DNA from: an uncultured Rhodospirillales bacterium
GTDB lineage: Bacteria; Pseudomonadota; Alphaproteobacteria; Rhodospirillales; Casp-alpha2
Reading direction: 5' to 3'
Assembly (NCBI GenBank): GCA_938074585.1
Contig: CALJEW010000030.1
Coordinates: forward strand, 1-10,772
DNA length: 10,772 nucleotides
The position numbers were made by a program, and so were the translations under genes. The notes under the pieces were generated by a model that was not told the DNA's origin, made no database searches, and saw only the letters and a program-made list of their open reading frames with translations. Of this stretch, positions 1 to 6,976 are shown one piece after another (within the stretch, counting starts at the first letter, position 1; each line of letters opens with the position of its first letter).

Positions 1-293
1 ATCGCACGGGTCATTTCAACGGCCCTGTGTTGGGCCTGGGGTGATAAAGGGATAACAATATCGAAATTATCGTCTTCCAAGTCATCAAAGGTTTTGGAGT
101 TATGACGTGTTAAATCAATACCAATTTCATCCATAACGGCAACGGCAAAACCATCAATATATCCTGTGCGCACCCCAACAGAATCGACGAAAACCCGATG
201 GCCATGTAAGAACTTCATAATGGCTTCTGCCATTGGCGATCTCACAGAGTTCATCGTACATGCAAACAGGACGGCAGATGGCAAGTCGCTCAC
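1..293 (-). CDS. Low-molecular-weight phosphatase family protein (partial, C-terminus outside window)
   Basis: The N-terminal 97 residues are visible. The signature loop CTMNSVRS (residues 12-19) fits the C-x5-R-S/T active-site P-loop of low-molecular-weight protein tyrosine phosphatases and the related ArsC-type arsenate reductases. Cys12 would be the nucleophile and Arg18 the phosphate-binding residue. It is followed by PMAEAIMK and a Rossmann-like region. The general-acid Asp of this family lies near the C-terminus, outside the window, so catalysis cannot be judged. The GTG start at 293-291 is preceded directly by an in-frame TAA, and AAAGG lies 8 nt upstream (302-306). The next ATG (codon 14) would remove the P-loop, so GTG is the start. 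It begins 4 nt after the UPF0262 stop, implying coupled translation at the end of the his operon. The substrate is unknown. Family assignment is firm; phosphatase versus arsenate reductase is open. Confidence 0.85.
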   Translation of the reverse strand, partial: MSDLPSAVLFACTMNSVRSPMAEAIMKFLHGHRVFVDSVGVRTGYIDGFAVAVMDEIGIDLTRHNSKTFDDLEDDNFDIVIPLSPQAQHRAVEMTRA

Positions 294-297
294 TTAA

Positions 298-768
298 TCA
301 ACCTTTAATATGGAGAACACAAATAAGGGTGAATAAGCGCCGGGCTGTGTGGTGATCAACCTCGACATGCTCTGCTAAGCGCTCTTTTAAGACTTCGGCC
401 CCTTCATCATGTAATCCGCGCCGTCCCATATCAATGGTTTCAATTTGCGACGGCGTTTTAGTTTTGATTGCTTCAAAGTAAGTTTCACAAACCATAAAGT
501 AGTCACTAATAATGCGGCGAAGGGACTTTGCTGGAACACTTACGCTTAGAAAATCAGCATCATTTGCATCTCGCACATCGAAAATCAAGCGTCCCTCAAC
601 ATTTGACAAATGCAAATAAAAGGGGCCGAGCTGGCCTCCAATAGGGGAGAAAAAATTTTCTTCTAATAAGTCATAAATCGCAACATTGCGCTCATGCTCA
701 ACCTGCGGACTACAGCGCGCATTTGTTTTTTCATCTAAAGCCATGTGAGCAATGCGTCGGTTTTCCAT
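298..768 (-). CDS. UPF0262 family protein
   Basis: This 156-residue protein matches the uncharacterised UPF0262 family, which I know mainly from alphaproteobacteria. Recognisable features are the opening IAHMALDEKT, the block VEHERNVAIYDLLEENFF (residues 23-40), the strand-rich middle (GPFYLHLSNVEGRLIFDV) and the helical end around TARRLFTLICVLHIKG. It has no signal peptide or membrane helix, so it should be cytoplasmic. Its length is usual for the family. The ATG at 768-766 is kept over the later Met9 because the family N-terminus includes the segment before it; the ribosome site is weak (AGAAG). It lies 18 nt after hisD and 4 nt before the phosphatase-like gene, so all three are probably co-transcribed. 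Position next to hisD is the usual context of the family, but its function is not established. Confidence 0.9.
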   Translation of the reverse strand: MENRRIAHMALDEKTNARCSPQVEHERNVAIYDLLEENFFSPIGGQLGPFYLHLSNVEGRLIFDVRDANDADFLSVSVPAKSLRRIISDYFMVCETYFEAIKTKTPSQIETIDMGRRGLHDEGAEVLKERLAEHVEVDHHTARRLFTLICVLHIKG

Positions 769-786
769 AACATTGCTTCTTATCAG

Positions 787-2079
787 TTATTTATTCATTC
801 GAATAGAAACAGATAATCCATGAGCGGCAAGCCCTTCGGCATTCGCTAATGTAACAACTTGAGGCCCAACAGCGTTGATTGAGGCAGCATCACCTTCGAC
901 CATAGAAGTGCGCTTCATGAAATCAAGGACGCCTAATCCGGATGAAAACCGAGCGGACCGGGCCGTTGGCAACACATGGTTAGGGCCGGCTAAATAATCA
1001 CCCAAAGCTTCAGGAACGAAGCGCCCCATGAATATTGCCCCTGCATTGTGCACAAGTTCGCCTAATTTGCGCGCATTATTGGTTGCGATTTCCAAGTGCT
1101 CTGGAGCTATTCGGTCGATCAGTGGAATCGCCTCAAATAAAGTTTGAACTGTAATCACAGCTCCAAAATCTTGCCAGCTTTTGCGCGCCGTTACGGCTCG
1201 CGGCAAAGTTTTCAAATGACCTTCAACGGAGTCTATAACCCGGTCTGCAAATTCTGCATCATCGGTAATCAGAATAGATTGGGCCGCAGCATCATGCTCA
1301 GCTTGGCTCAAAATATCAGCTGCAATCCATGCAGGGTCATTCAAGCCATCAGCCAGAATCAAAATTTCTGAAGGACCCGCGATCATATCAATACCGACGG
1401 TTCCAAACACTTGACGCTTTGCTGCTGCAACAAAAGCATTTCCGGGGCCAACTATTTTATCGACCGGCTTAATGCTTTCAGTGCCATAAGCCAAAGCGGC
1501 AACAGCTTGTGCGCCACCTAACCGGTAAATTTCCGTCACGCCTGCAATGTCAGCGGCGGCCAAAACCAGCGGGTTCATCAATCCATCCGGTGTTGGAACA
1601 ACCATCACAATCCGCTCAACACCGGCCATTTTGGCTGGTATCGCGTTCATCAAGACGGATGACGGATAAGCAGCAGTTCCGCCCGGCACATAGAGGCCAG
1701 CATTTTGAACTGCAGTCCATTTGTAGCCCAAACGCAGCCCAGCATTATCTATATAGTCTAAATCTTCGGGTTTTTGGCGGGCATGGAAATCCATAATCCG
1801 CGTTGCTGCCAGCCCCAAAGCGCTTAAGGTTTCAGCTTCACATGCGTAGCGCGCAGCTTGGATTTCTTCAGCACTAATGCGCACTGTTTCAGCCGACAAT
1901 ACAAAGCGATCAAATTTTTCAGTTAACTCAAACAAGGCCTGATCACCGCGTAATTTAACGTCAGCAATAATTTCAAATACAATATCGTTCACATCAGTAT
2001 CTTGTTCGCGTTTTTGTTTAAGCAGCCCGGTAAATTCTTGTTCAAAATTTGGACTTGTTGTATCAAGCTGCAAAGGCAT
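787..2079 (-). CDS. hisD: Histidinol dehydrogenase
   Basis: HisD carries out the last two steps of histidine synthesis: two NAD-dependent oxidations that convert L-histidinol to L-histidine through histidinal, in a zinc homodimer in the cytoplasm. From the chosen start the protein has 430 residues, the usual length. All key residues align with E. coli HisD at an offset of zero or one: zinc ligands Gln259, His262, Asp361 and His420, and the catalytic pair Glu327-His328 in IAPEHLEI. His368 lies in AGPNHVLPT and the GPGN segment (211-214) is present. An ATG at 2077-2079 with GGAGG six bases upstream sets the start. A longer in-frame extension upstream reads through the 3' end of hisG and has no family similarity. 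The start overlaps the hisG end by 17 nt, indicating translational coupling. No defects are seen. Confidence 0.97.
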   Translation of the reverse strand: MPLQLDTTSPNFEQEFTGLLKQKREQDTDVNDIVFEIIADVKLRGDQALFELTEKFDRFVLSAETVRISAEEIQAARYACEAETLSALGLAATRIMDFHARQKPEDLDYIDNAGLRLGYKWTAVQNAGLYVPGGTAAYPSSVLMNAIPAKMAGVERIVMVVPTPDGLMNPLVLAAADIAGVTEIYRLGGAQAVAALAYGTESIKPVDKIVGPGNAFVAAAKRQVFGTVGIDMIAGPSEILILADGLNDPAWIAADILSQAEHDAAAQSILITDDAEFADRVIDSVEGHLKTLPRAVTARKSWQDFGAVITVQTLFEAIPLIDRIAPEHLEIATNNARKLGELVHNAGAIFMGRFVPEALGDYLAGPNHVLPTARSARFSSGLGVLDFMKRTSMVEGDAASINAVGPQVVTLANAEGLAAHGLSVSIRMNK

Positions 2080-2731
2080 CAACGGCCTCCCCAAACTTAT
2101 TAATCCAGCCACCAACTTCTTCGGGGCGGGTTTTCCATGCAGCACGGTTGATGCAGAGCCTCGATGTAATATCGCAAATCCGCTCGACCTCAACCAAACC
2201 GTTGGCCCGCAACGTATCACCAGATGAAATCAAATCAACAATCCGGCGACTTAAACCCAATTGAGTAGCCAGTTCCATAGCCCCATTTAGCTTAATGCAT
2301 TCCGCCTGAACGCCACGCGCAGCAAAATGTTTGCTGGCCAAATTTGGGTATTTGGTTGCGACACGAACGGAGCTCCATGTTGAAGGATCATCTTCATCTC
2401 TTAGGTCTGCGGGTTCTGCAACTGATAAACGGCATGAAGCAACACCCAAGTCCAAAGGCGAATAAATTTCGGAATAATCGAATTCCAACAACACGTCGTT
2501 ACCAGCAACGCCCATATGGGCAGCACCAAAGGCCACAAACGTTGCAACATCAAAAGCCCGAACACGGATAATGTCCAATTCAGGGAAGTTTGTTGTGAAG
2601 CGTAATTGTCGCGCACTTTCATCATCAAAAGCGGGTTCAGGCTCGATCCCAGCATGGCGAACCAATGGCATAACTTCTTTTAAAATGCGCCCTTTGGGTA
2701 ATGCAAACACAAGCTTTTCATTCCGTAACAC
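2063..2731 (-). CDS. hisG: ATP phosphoribosyltransferase, short form catalytic subunit
   Basis: HisG condenses ATP with PRPP to phosphoribosyl-ATP, the first and committed step of histidine synthesis. The 222-residue protein shows LPKGR (11-15), GVAGNDVL (75-82), ATKYPN and the PRPP loop DLISSGDTLRANGL (166-179). It ends near residue 222, so it lacks the C-terminal ACT-like regulatory domain of the roughly 300-residue long form. Short-form enzymes need the HisRS-like partner HisZ for activity and feedback inhibition by histidine; no hisZ is visible here, so it should be elsewhere. I chose GTG at 2731-2729 because AGGAG (2744-2740) is 8 nt upstream. The TTG two codons earlier (2737-2735) is only 2 nt from AGGAG and is less likely. 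It overlaps hisD by 17 nt and heads the his operon. Upstream lies the pyruvate carboxylase relic, so its promoter must sit inside or beyond decayed sequence. Confidence 0.95.
   Translation of the reverse strand: MLRNEKLVFALPKGRILKEVMPLVRHAGIEPEPAFDDESARQLRFTTNFPELDIIRVRAFDVATFVAFGAAHMGVAGNDVLLEFDYSEIYSPLDLGVASCRLSVAEPADLRDEDDPSTWSSVRVATKYPNLASKHFAARGVQAECIKLNGAMELATQLGLSRRIVDLISSGDTLRANGLVEVERICDITSRLCINRAAWKTRPEEVGGWINKFGEAVDAFAA
2086..2090 (-). promoter_or_regulatory. Ribosome binding site of hisD inside the hisG 3' end
   Basis: A perfect GGAGG core followed by CCGTTG and ATG (6-nt spacing) lies within the last codons of hisG. It fixes the hisD start at 2079 and rules out the longer in-frame reading that begins at 2220. 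Confidence 0.8.
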
Positions 2732-2739
2732 CGTCAATT

Positions 2740-2744
2740 CTCCT
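2740..2744 (-). promoter_or_regulatory. Ribosome binding site of hisG
   Basis: AGGAG, within AAAGGAGAA, lies 8 nt before GTG at 2731 but only 2 nt before TTG at 2737. The spacing decides in favour of GTG, which gives the N-terminus MLRNEKLVFALPKGR. Confidence 0.65.
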
Positions 2745-2754
2745 TTAAAAACGA

Positions 2755-2868
2755 TTATTCCTCACATTCATATCGGTTTTTATCCTGCAAAACCAGCTTA
2801 CAAGCGCCCTGTTCTCGTGCAAATTCAAGGATTAAATATTTTGCATCCACTTGAGTTATGGCGTTGAA
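2755..2868 (-). other. Short orphan open frame between the pyc relic and hisG
   Basis: A frame of 37 codons after a TAG at 2869-2871 runs to a TAA at 2755 and reads FNAITQVDAK then EFAREQGACKLVLQ and a charged end. It has no good start codon of its own. The amphipathic helix followed by KLVLQ faintly recalls the helix-strand pattern of a GNAT acetyltransferase C-terminal half, but this is too short to assign. It overlaps the last recognisable part of the pyruvate carboxylase relic (down to about 2852) in another frame. It may be the 3' scrap of a gene joined to pyc by deletion, or simply chance open sequence. It lies immediately upstream of the hisG ribosome site, in the place where a hisG promoter or leader would be expected. 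No clear sigma-70 promoter was found by eye. Confidence 0.2.
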
Positions 2869-3582
2869 CTAATCAATCAGGCTAGAATAAATGCGCAATG
2901 TTACCACGGTTATCCCCAATAGCTGAACTTCTGCATGACGCGTCCAGCGGACTAACTTTTCCAAATAGACTTCATCATTATCAAACGCTGCTGCTGATTC
3001 ATGCCTTCGAGTATACCCCCTTCATCTAACTCATACGCACTTTCAATAACCTGCATCCCTTTGCCCAACGCTCCCCTGGACGCTTTAAGCATAACCGGGT
3101 AACCGACCTCTTCAACCATTCTGTGGATTTTAACTTTATCTGTAGGCAACGGAAGTGTTGCCGGCATAACCGGCGTCCCGGCGCTTACAGCAACGTTTCA
3201 AGCAGAAACTTTATTACCAAGGGCGCCCATAATATCAGAAAGAGGGGCGACAAACGATAAACCCGCGACAACGCAGGCATCAGAAAAATTTAGATTTTCT
3301 GACAAAAACTCATACCCCGGACGAACCTCATCAACCCTTGCTTCTTCGGCTACTCGGATCATTTCTTCAATCAATAAGATTTAACTGGCCTTAATTTTTT
3401 ACGGATTTGATAACATTCATCTGCCTTAAACCGGCGCAAAAATATTTATCTTCTTTAGTATAAACCGCAACGGTTAGAATTTCCAGCTCGTTGGCTACGC
3501 GAACAACACGAATAGCTATTTCACTTCGATTAGCAAAAAGTAGACTCTTAGTTATTCTCGAACTGTGCATACTCAAACTCAT
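2852..3582 (-). pseudogene. pyc: Pyruvate carboxylase relic: 5' part of the biotin carboxylase domain
   Basis: Intact pyruvate carboxylase makes oxaloacetate from pyruvate and bicarbonate using biotin and ATP, in about 1150 residues. Only about 240 codons of its N-terminal biotin carboxylase domain remain here, split over several frames. In order they read: FANRSEIAIRVVRVANELE (3582 to about 3443); LRRFKADECYQIRKKLRPVK (to about 3374); IEEMIRVAEEARVDEV and PGYEFLSENLNFSDAC; SAGTPVMPATLPLP; GYPVMLKASRGALGKGMQVI (to about 3020); AAAFDNDEVYLEKLV and RHAEVQLLG; then GDNRGNIAHLF ending near LVQRHNS. Frame changes occur near 3440, 3373, 3018 and 2915. In-frame stops occur at 3198-3200 (TGA where the family has Arg), 2882-2884 and 2873-2875. 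The ATP-grasp glycine loop is degraded (RGALGKGM for a typical GGGGRGM). The carboxyltransferase and biotin-carrier domains are absent. SEIAIRV and RFKADECYQI fit pyruvate carboxylase better than AccC or PccA. It is certainly inactive. Confidence 0.9.
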
Positions 3583-3721
3583 AATTTGATATATAAAAAA
3601 TTATCGTTAACAGGCTGTATATTACTCCTAAGCGCCTAAATTTTCAAAAATTCGGGTTGGTTACTATAAAATTGTGGAGAATCTATTGCTTTCATACACA
3701 AATTGAATCACGATGTTTTAA

Positions 3722-3904
3722 ATGAATATTCGACTTAAAATCTTCAAATTTATAGCAGCTCTTATCTTTCTAGCCATCATCACATGGATGGGTATAGAAG
3801 TTTTTTATGGGCGTTACTTAAAAGCCGTTGCTATAAGCGGTGTAGGATCCCTTTTGATGTGGTTTGCCATGGGGCTTGGGAACCGACCAAGCGATGATAC
3901 TTAA
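3722..3904 (+). CDS. Small two-helix membrane protein of unknown function
   Basis: I do not recognise this 60-residue protein. It has a basic N-terminus (MNIRLKIFK) and a first hydrophobic segment at about residues 10-28. A short loop YGRYLK is followed by a second hydrophobic segment at about 34-53 and the polar tail NRPSDDT. It is therefore probably an inner-membrane hairpin. An in-frame TAA directly before ATG at 3722-3724 fixes this as the longest reading. No Shine-Dalgarno sequence is visible, and a possible -10 (TATAAA at 3665-3670) has no good -35. It is the only plus-strand gene in the window and converges on rodA with 12 nt between the stop codons. Coherent membrane topology and an uninterrupted frame support a real gene; the missing ribosome site lowers confidence. 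A link to the Rod complex is only suggested by position. Confidence 0.6.
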   Translation: MNIRLKIFKFIAALIFLAIITWMGIEVFYGRYLKAVAISGVGSLLMWFAMGLGNRPSDDT

Positions 3905-3916
3905 AACCTAAGGCGT

Positions 3917-5062
3917 TTAAACTTCGTCGCCTCCCAGGCGACCAATCATAACATCGCGGTGTACCCAAACACTTAGCAACAGCCCAAACCCAATTAAAAG
4001 CGTCATCATAGCCGTTCCCCCGTAAGATATAAGCGGCAATGGCACGCCAACAACAGGAATCAACCCCATAACCATAGCAATATTTATGAATACGTATAAA
4101 AAGAATGTTGTTGTTATACCCGCTCCAACCAATCGCCCAAATTGATTGCGCGAGCGGAGCGTCATTGCAAAACTATACACAAGAATTAGCCCATAAAGAG
4201 CAAGTAACCCGACGCCACCCATCATTCCAAACTCTTCAGCCAACATGGTAAAAATGAAATCCGTCTGCATCTCTGGAAGGAAACGCAAATGACCTTGAGT
4301 GCCCTGCATAAAACCTTTGCCAAAAACCCCGCCAGAACCCAACGCGATTTTGGATTGGATTATATGATAACCCGATCCCAATGGATCGCTTTCAGGGTTT
4401 AAGAATGTTAGCACACGCAGTTTTTGATATTCGTGCAAAAACTGCCATGCAACGGGCATAGCCCCAATTGTGGCCACAAAAAAGACCCCAAATTTCCACA
4501 TCCGAACGCCAGCGGTAAAGAAAATAGCACCGCTCGCCATCACTAACAACAAAGTCGTACCAAGGTCAGGCTGACGTAAAACTAACGCTGAAGGAAGCGC
4601 AATCATAAGAAGCGGCACAATCAAATACGTCGGGCGACCAACCTCGTCAATGCTGGCGCCGTGAAAGTACCGAGCGAGTGACAATACCAGAGAAATTTTC
4701 ATCAATTCCGATGGCTGCAAATTAAAATAACCCAAACTAAGCCAACGTTGCGCACCCATACCAACGTTTCCGGCAACTTCAACAATCACAAGTAAACCCA
4801 ATGTGATTAAGTAAAACAAGTAAGCATATCGCATCCAAATTTGGATATTAATTAAAGCAATAGCTAGCATAACAATTACGCCCACACAGAAACGCGCAAA
4901 TTGTCGTGATGCCCATGGGTTTAAGTTTCCATTGGCAGCCGAATACAACATAGCAAGACCAATGCTAGCTGCAAGGCATAGCAAAACAACAAATAACCAA
5001 TGGATATTTAACAACTTTTGTCCGACAGTTAGGTCGGGGGTATTGAGAGCGTTCCTGCTCAT
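3917..5062 (-). CDS. rodA: Rod-shape SEDS peptidoglycan glycosyltransferase RodA
   Basis: RodA polymerises lipid II into glycan strands during cell elongation, working with PBP2 in the inner membrane. The 381-residue protein has the length and roughly ten hydrophobic segments of the SEDS family. Landmarks are MGAQRWLSLGYFNLQPSE (102-119), the RQPDLGTTLLL stretch (163-173), the extracellular loop ending in FLPEMQTDFIFTMLAEE (261-277) and the family signature IPVVGVPLPLISYGG (335-349). Asp268 in QTDF corresponds to the essential Asp of studied RodA proteins (Asp262 in E. coli). ATG at 5060-5062 lies 3 nt after the mrdA TGA with only GAAAG close by, so translation is probably coupled to mrdA. 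It is the last gene of the mre-mrd run and ends against the convergent 60-residue gene. No defects are seen. Confidence 0.96.
   Translation of the reverse strand: MSRNALNTPDLTVGQKLLNIHWLFVVLLCLAASIGLAMLYSAANGNLNPWASRQFARFCVGVIVMLAIALINIQIWMRYAYLFYLITLGLLVIVEVAGNVGMGAQRWLSLGYFNLQPSELMKISLVLSLARYFHGASIDEVGRPTYLIVPLLMIALPSALVLRQPDLGTTLLLVMASGAIFFTAGVRMWKFGVFFVATIGAMPVAWQFLHEYQKLRVLTFLNPESDPLGSGYHIIQSKIALGSGGVFGKGFMQGTQGHLRFLPEMQTDFIFTMLAEEFGMMGGVGLLALYGLILVYSFAMTLRSRNQFGRLVGAGITTTFFLYVFINIAMVMGLIPVVGVPLPLISYGGTAMMTLLIGFGLLLSVWVHRDVMIGRLGGDEV
3926..3942. terminator. Hairpin at the 3' end of rodA, weak terminator candidate
   Basis: A perfect 7-bp inverted repeat GTCGCCT/AGGCGAC with a 3-nt loop lies within the last codons of rodA, next to the convergent junction. 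On the minus strand it is followed by GAAGTTT rather than a T-run, and there is no T-run on the plus strand either. It could be a partial bidirectional stop signal or only a coding coincidence (it encodes part of GRLGGDEV). Confidence 0.25.
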
Positions 5063-5065
5063 CTT

Positions 5066-6976
5066 TCACAAAATTTCGATAGTTTTATTTGTGCCTACGA
5101 GGTGCTGGCGCTGGTTTGTATCGTTGGTGTCTGCACTGGTTCCAATCGAATTTCGGCGTTGAGCTGCAACCAAAACATCACGTGCAATGGGTGCCGCAAC
5201 GGTCGACCCTCCTCCGCCATGTTCCACAACAACAGCAATAGCATATCGAGGATCATGAACAGGCGCAAAGCCAACAAATAAGGCGTGATCACGTTCTTTC
5301 CAAGGTAAATCTTTATTTTTGACAACCCCGCCATCGCGTTCGACTTTTGAAATACGGCGAACTTGAGCGGTACCCGTTTTACCCGCCATTTCCATACCCA
5401 GCTCTTTTATTCGTGATCTTTTAGCTGTTCCAATCACAAGATTATTAACAACTTCTGACATGCTCTCTTGAACAAGCTTCATATGAGCTTTGTTTATTCC
5501 TAATGATTTTTGCAGTAAAGCAGGATCGTTTTTCTTATCTGCGACTTGTTTGTTCACAAACTTCGTTAATCGGGGGGTTATTGCAACACCTCCATTGGCG
5601 ATATGCGCCGTCATGACGGCAAGTTGCAACGGCGTGGTGAGTACATAGCCTTGGCCAATTCCTGCATGCAGCGTCTCACCCTGATGCCACGGCTGATCTA
5701 AAGCGCCACGTTTCCATTTTTTAGTTGGGATCAATCCAGTTTTTTCACCGGGCAAGTCAATCCCGGTTTTAACGCCCAATCCTAAACGGTTGGCCATCGC
5801 TGAAATTCGATCAATCCCCGTTCGTTTAGCAATTTCATAAAAATAGACGTCGCAGGATTGCGCTATTGCCATCTTAGAATCAACCATTCCATGCCCATGC
5901 TTCTTCCAGCAATGAAATTTAGAACCTCCAAGCTCAATGTGGCCACTGCAAAAAAAATTGGTGCTTGGAGTGATTACGCCTTTTTCCAATGCAGCTAATA
6001 ACACGACCATTTTAAACGTGGAAGCAGGTGGATAGCGCCCAGCGATACTTTTATTAATTAACGGCGACATTGGATTTGAAATAAGGCTTTTCCATTCCGC
6101 AGTTTTAAGACCACGATTAAAAGCATTGGGGTCGTACCCCGGCGTTGAAACCATCGATAAAATGTCACCCGTGCGCACATCAATAACCACAACAGAGGCA
6201 CTTTTCCCTTCAAGCCGTTTTGAAATAATGCGCTGTAAACCCAGATCAAGGGTAACCGCTACTTCTGCACCAGGCTGTCCTTCGTTTCGTGATAATTCAC
6301 GAATAACACGTCCAAAAGCATTCACTTCAACTTGCGAACTACCGCTTGATCCGCGCAATGCTTTGTCATGTATTTTTTCAATGCCAGCCTTACCTATCCG
6401 AAATCCAGGTAATTCAAGCAACGGATCCCCCGTCAGTTCCTTAGCTGAAACGGCAGCTACATATCCTAATACATGGGCTGTATCTGCCCCGTATAAATAG
6501 CTACGGCTTTGCCCAACATCAATAAAGATGCCAGGTAAATCAGGAGCGTTAACTTCAATACGCGAGACTTCTTGCCAGCCAAGATTCTCACGAATAGTAA
6601 CAGGAACAAAGCTTCTATTGCGTTTTATGCCCCTAATCGTACGTCGGCGCTCGGCCGGGCTGATAGAAATAATCTGCGCCAAAACATCTAATGTATATTC
6701 AGTGTCACGGGTGTTTTCAGAAATCAGAAGAACACGATAATTCTGCTGATTATCAGCGACGGGTAAACCAAACCGGTCAACAATCCGACCACGCCTTGGA
6801 GCTAACAAGCGCAGGTTAATTCGATTCTCATCAGCAAGTGTACGATATCGATCTGCTTCAATAACCTGCAAATAATACATACGGCCAATTAGCGCTGTCA
6901 TTAATACCGATTTTCCACCCGCTAGCATTAAAGCGCGCCGTGTAAAAAGTTTATGTCGTTCAGTATCACGGTGCAT
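5066..6976 (-). CDS. mrdA: Penicillin-binding protein 2, elongation transpeptidase
   Basis: PBP2 cross-links peptidoglycan made by RodA during lateral-wall growth and is a beta-lactam target. The 636-residue protein has a short basic N-terminus, one membrane anchor (about 15-37) and a pedestal region with RRGRIVDRFGLPVA (61-74). A class B transpeptidase domain follows. The catalytic motifs are intact: Ser319-Thr-Phe-Lys322, SCD (374-376) and KTGTAQ (533-538). A Cys/His-rich stretch at 343-363 (FFCSGHI, FHCWKKHGHG) lies just before SCD, where zinc is bound in E. coli PBP2; zinc here is an inference. The chain ends with a polar Ser/Thr/Asn/Gln-rich tail (about 609-630) beyond the folded domain. 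Its ATG overlaps the mreD stop by one base (TAATG) and its stop is 3 nt before rodA, so it is embedded in the operon. mrdA rather than ftsI is indicated by the sequence and neighbours. Confidence 0.96.
   Translation of the reverse strand: MHRDTERHKLFTRRALMLAGGKSVLMTALIGRMYYLQVIEADRYRTLADENRINLRLLAPRRGRIVDRFGLPVADNQQNYRVLLISENTRDTEYTLDVLAQIISISPAERRRTIRGIKRNRSFVPVTIRENLGWQEVSRIEVNAPDLPGIFIDVGQSRSYLYGADTAHVLGYVAAVSAKELTGDPLLELPGFRIGKAGIEKIHDKALRGSSGSSQVEVNAFGRVIRELSRNEGQPGAEVAVTLDLGLQRIISKRLEGKSASVVVIDVRTGDILSMVSTPGYDPNAFNRGLKTAEWKSLISNPMSPLINKSIAGRYPPASTFKMVVLLAALEKGVITPSTNFFCSGHIELGGSKFHCWKKHGHGMVDSKMAIAQSCDVYFYEIAKRTGIDRISAMANRLGLGVKTGIDLPGEKTGLIPTKKWKRGALDQPWHQGETLHAGIGQGYVLTTPLQLAVMTAHIANGGVAITPRLTKFVNKQVADKKNDPALLQKSLGINKAHMKLVQESMSEVVNNLVIGTAKRSRIKELGMEMAGKTGTAQVRRISKVERDGGVVKNKDLPWKERDHALFVGFAPVHDPRYAIAVVVEHGGGGSTVAAPIARDVLVAAQRRNSIGTSADTNDTNQRQHLVGTNKTIEIL

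Noticed and set aside
2080..2220. Upstream extension of hisD by 47 codons
   Set aside because: It reads through the hisG 3' end in another frame, has no HisD similarity, and a perfect GGAGG precedes ATG 2079, which gives the standard 430 residues.
2952..3167. A separate 71-residue protein on the minus strand
   Set aside because: It is one frame fragment of the pyruvate carboxylase relic (MPATLPLP to the GKGMQVI region), entered at an internal Met after an in-frame TGA.
3391..3582. A separate 63-residue biotin-carboxylase-like protein
   Set aside because: It is the first fragment of the same relic; after the frameshift near 3440 its last 15 or so residues are nonsense, while the adjacent frame continues the family sequence.
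3583..3721. Possible small RNA or promoter region before the 60-residue gene
   Set aside because: The stretch is AT-rich with one TATAAA (3665-3670) but no matching -35, no stable hairpin and no terminator; it can be regarded only as unassigned spacer.
6126..6500. 124-codon plus-strand open frame opposite mrdA
   Set aside because: It is antisense to conserved transpeptidase sequence, Ser/Arg/Pro-rich as is typical of shadow frames, and has no ribosome site or recognisable domain.
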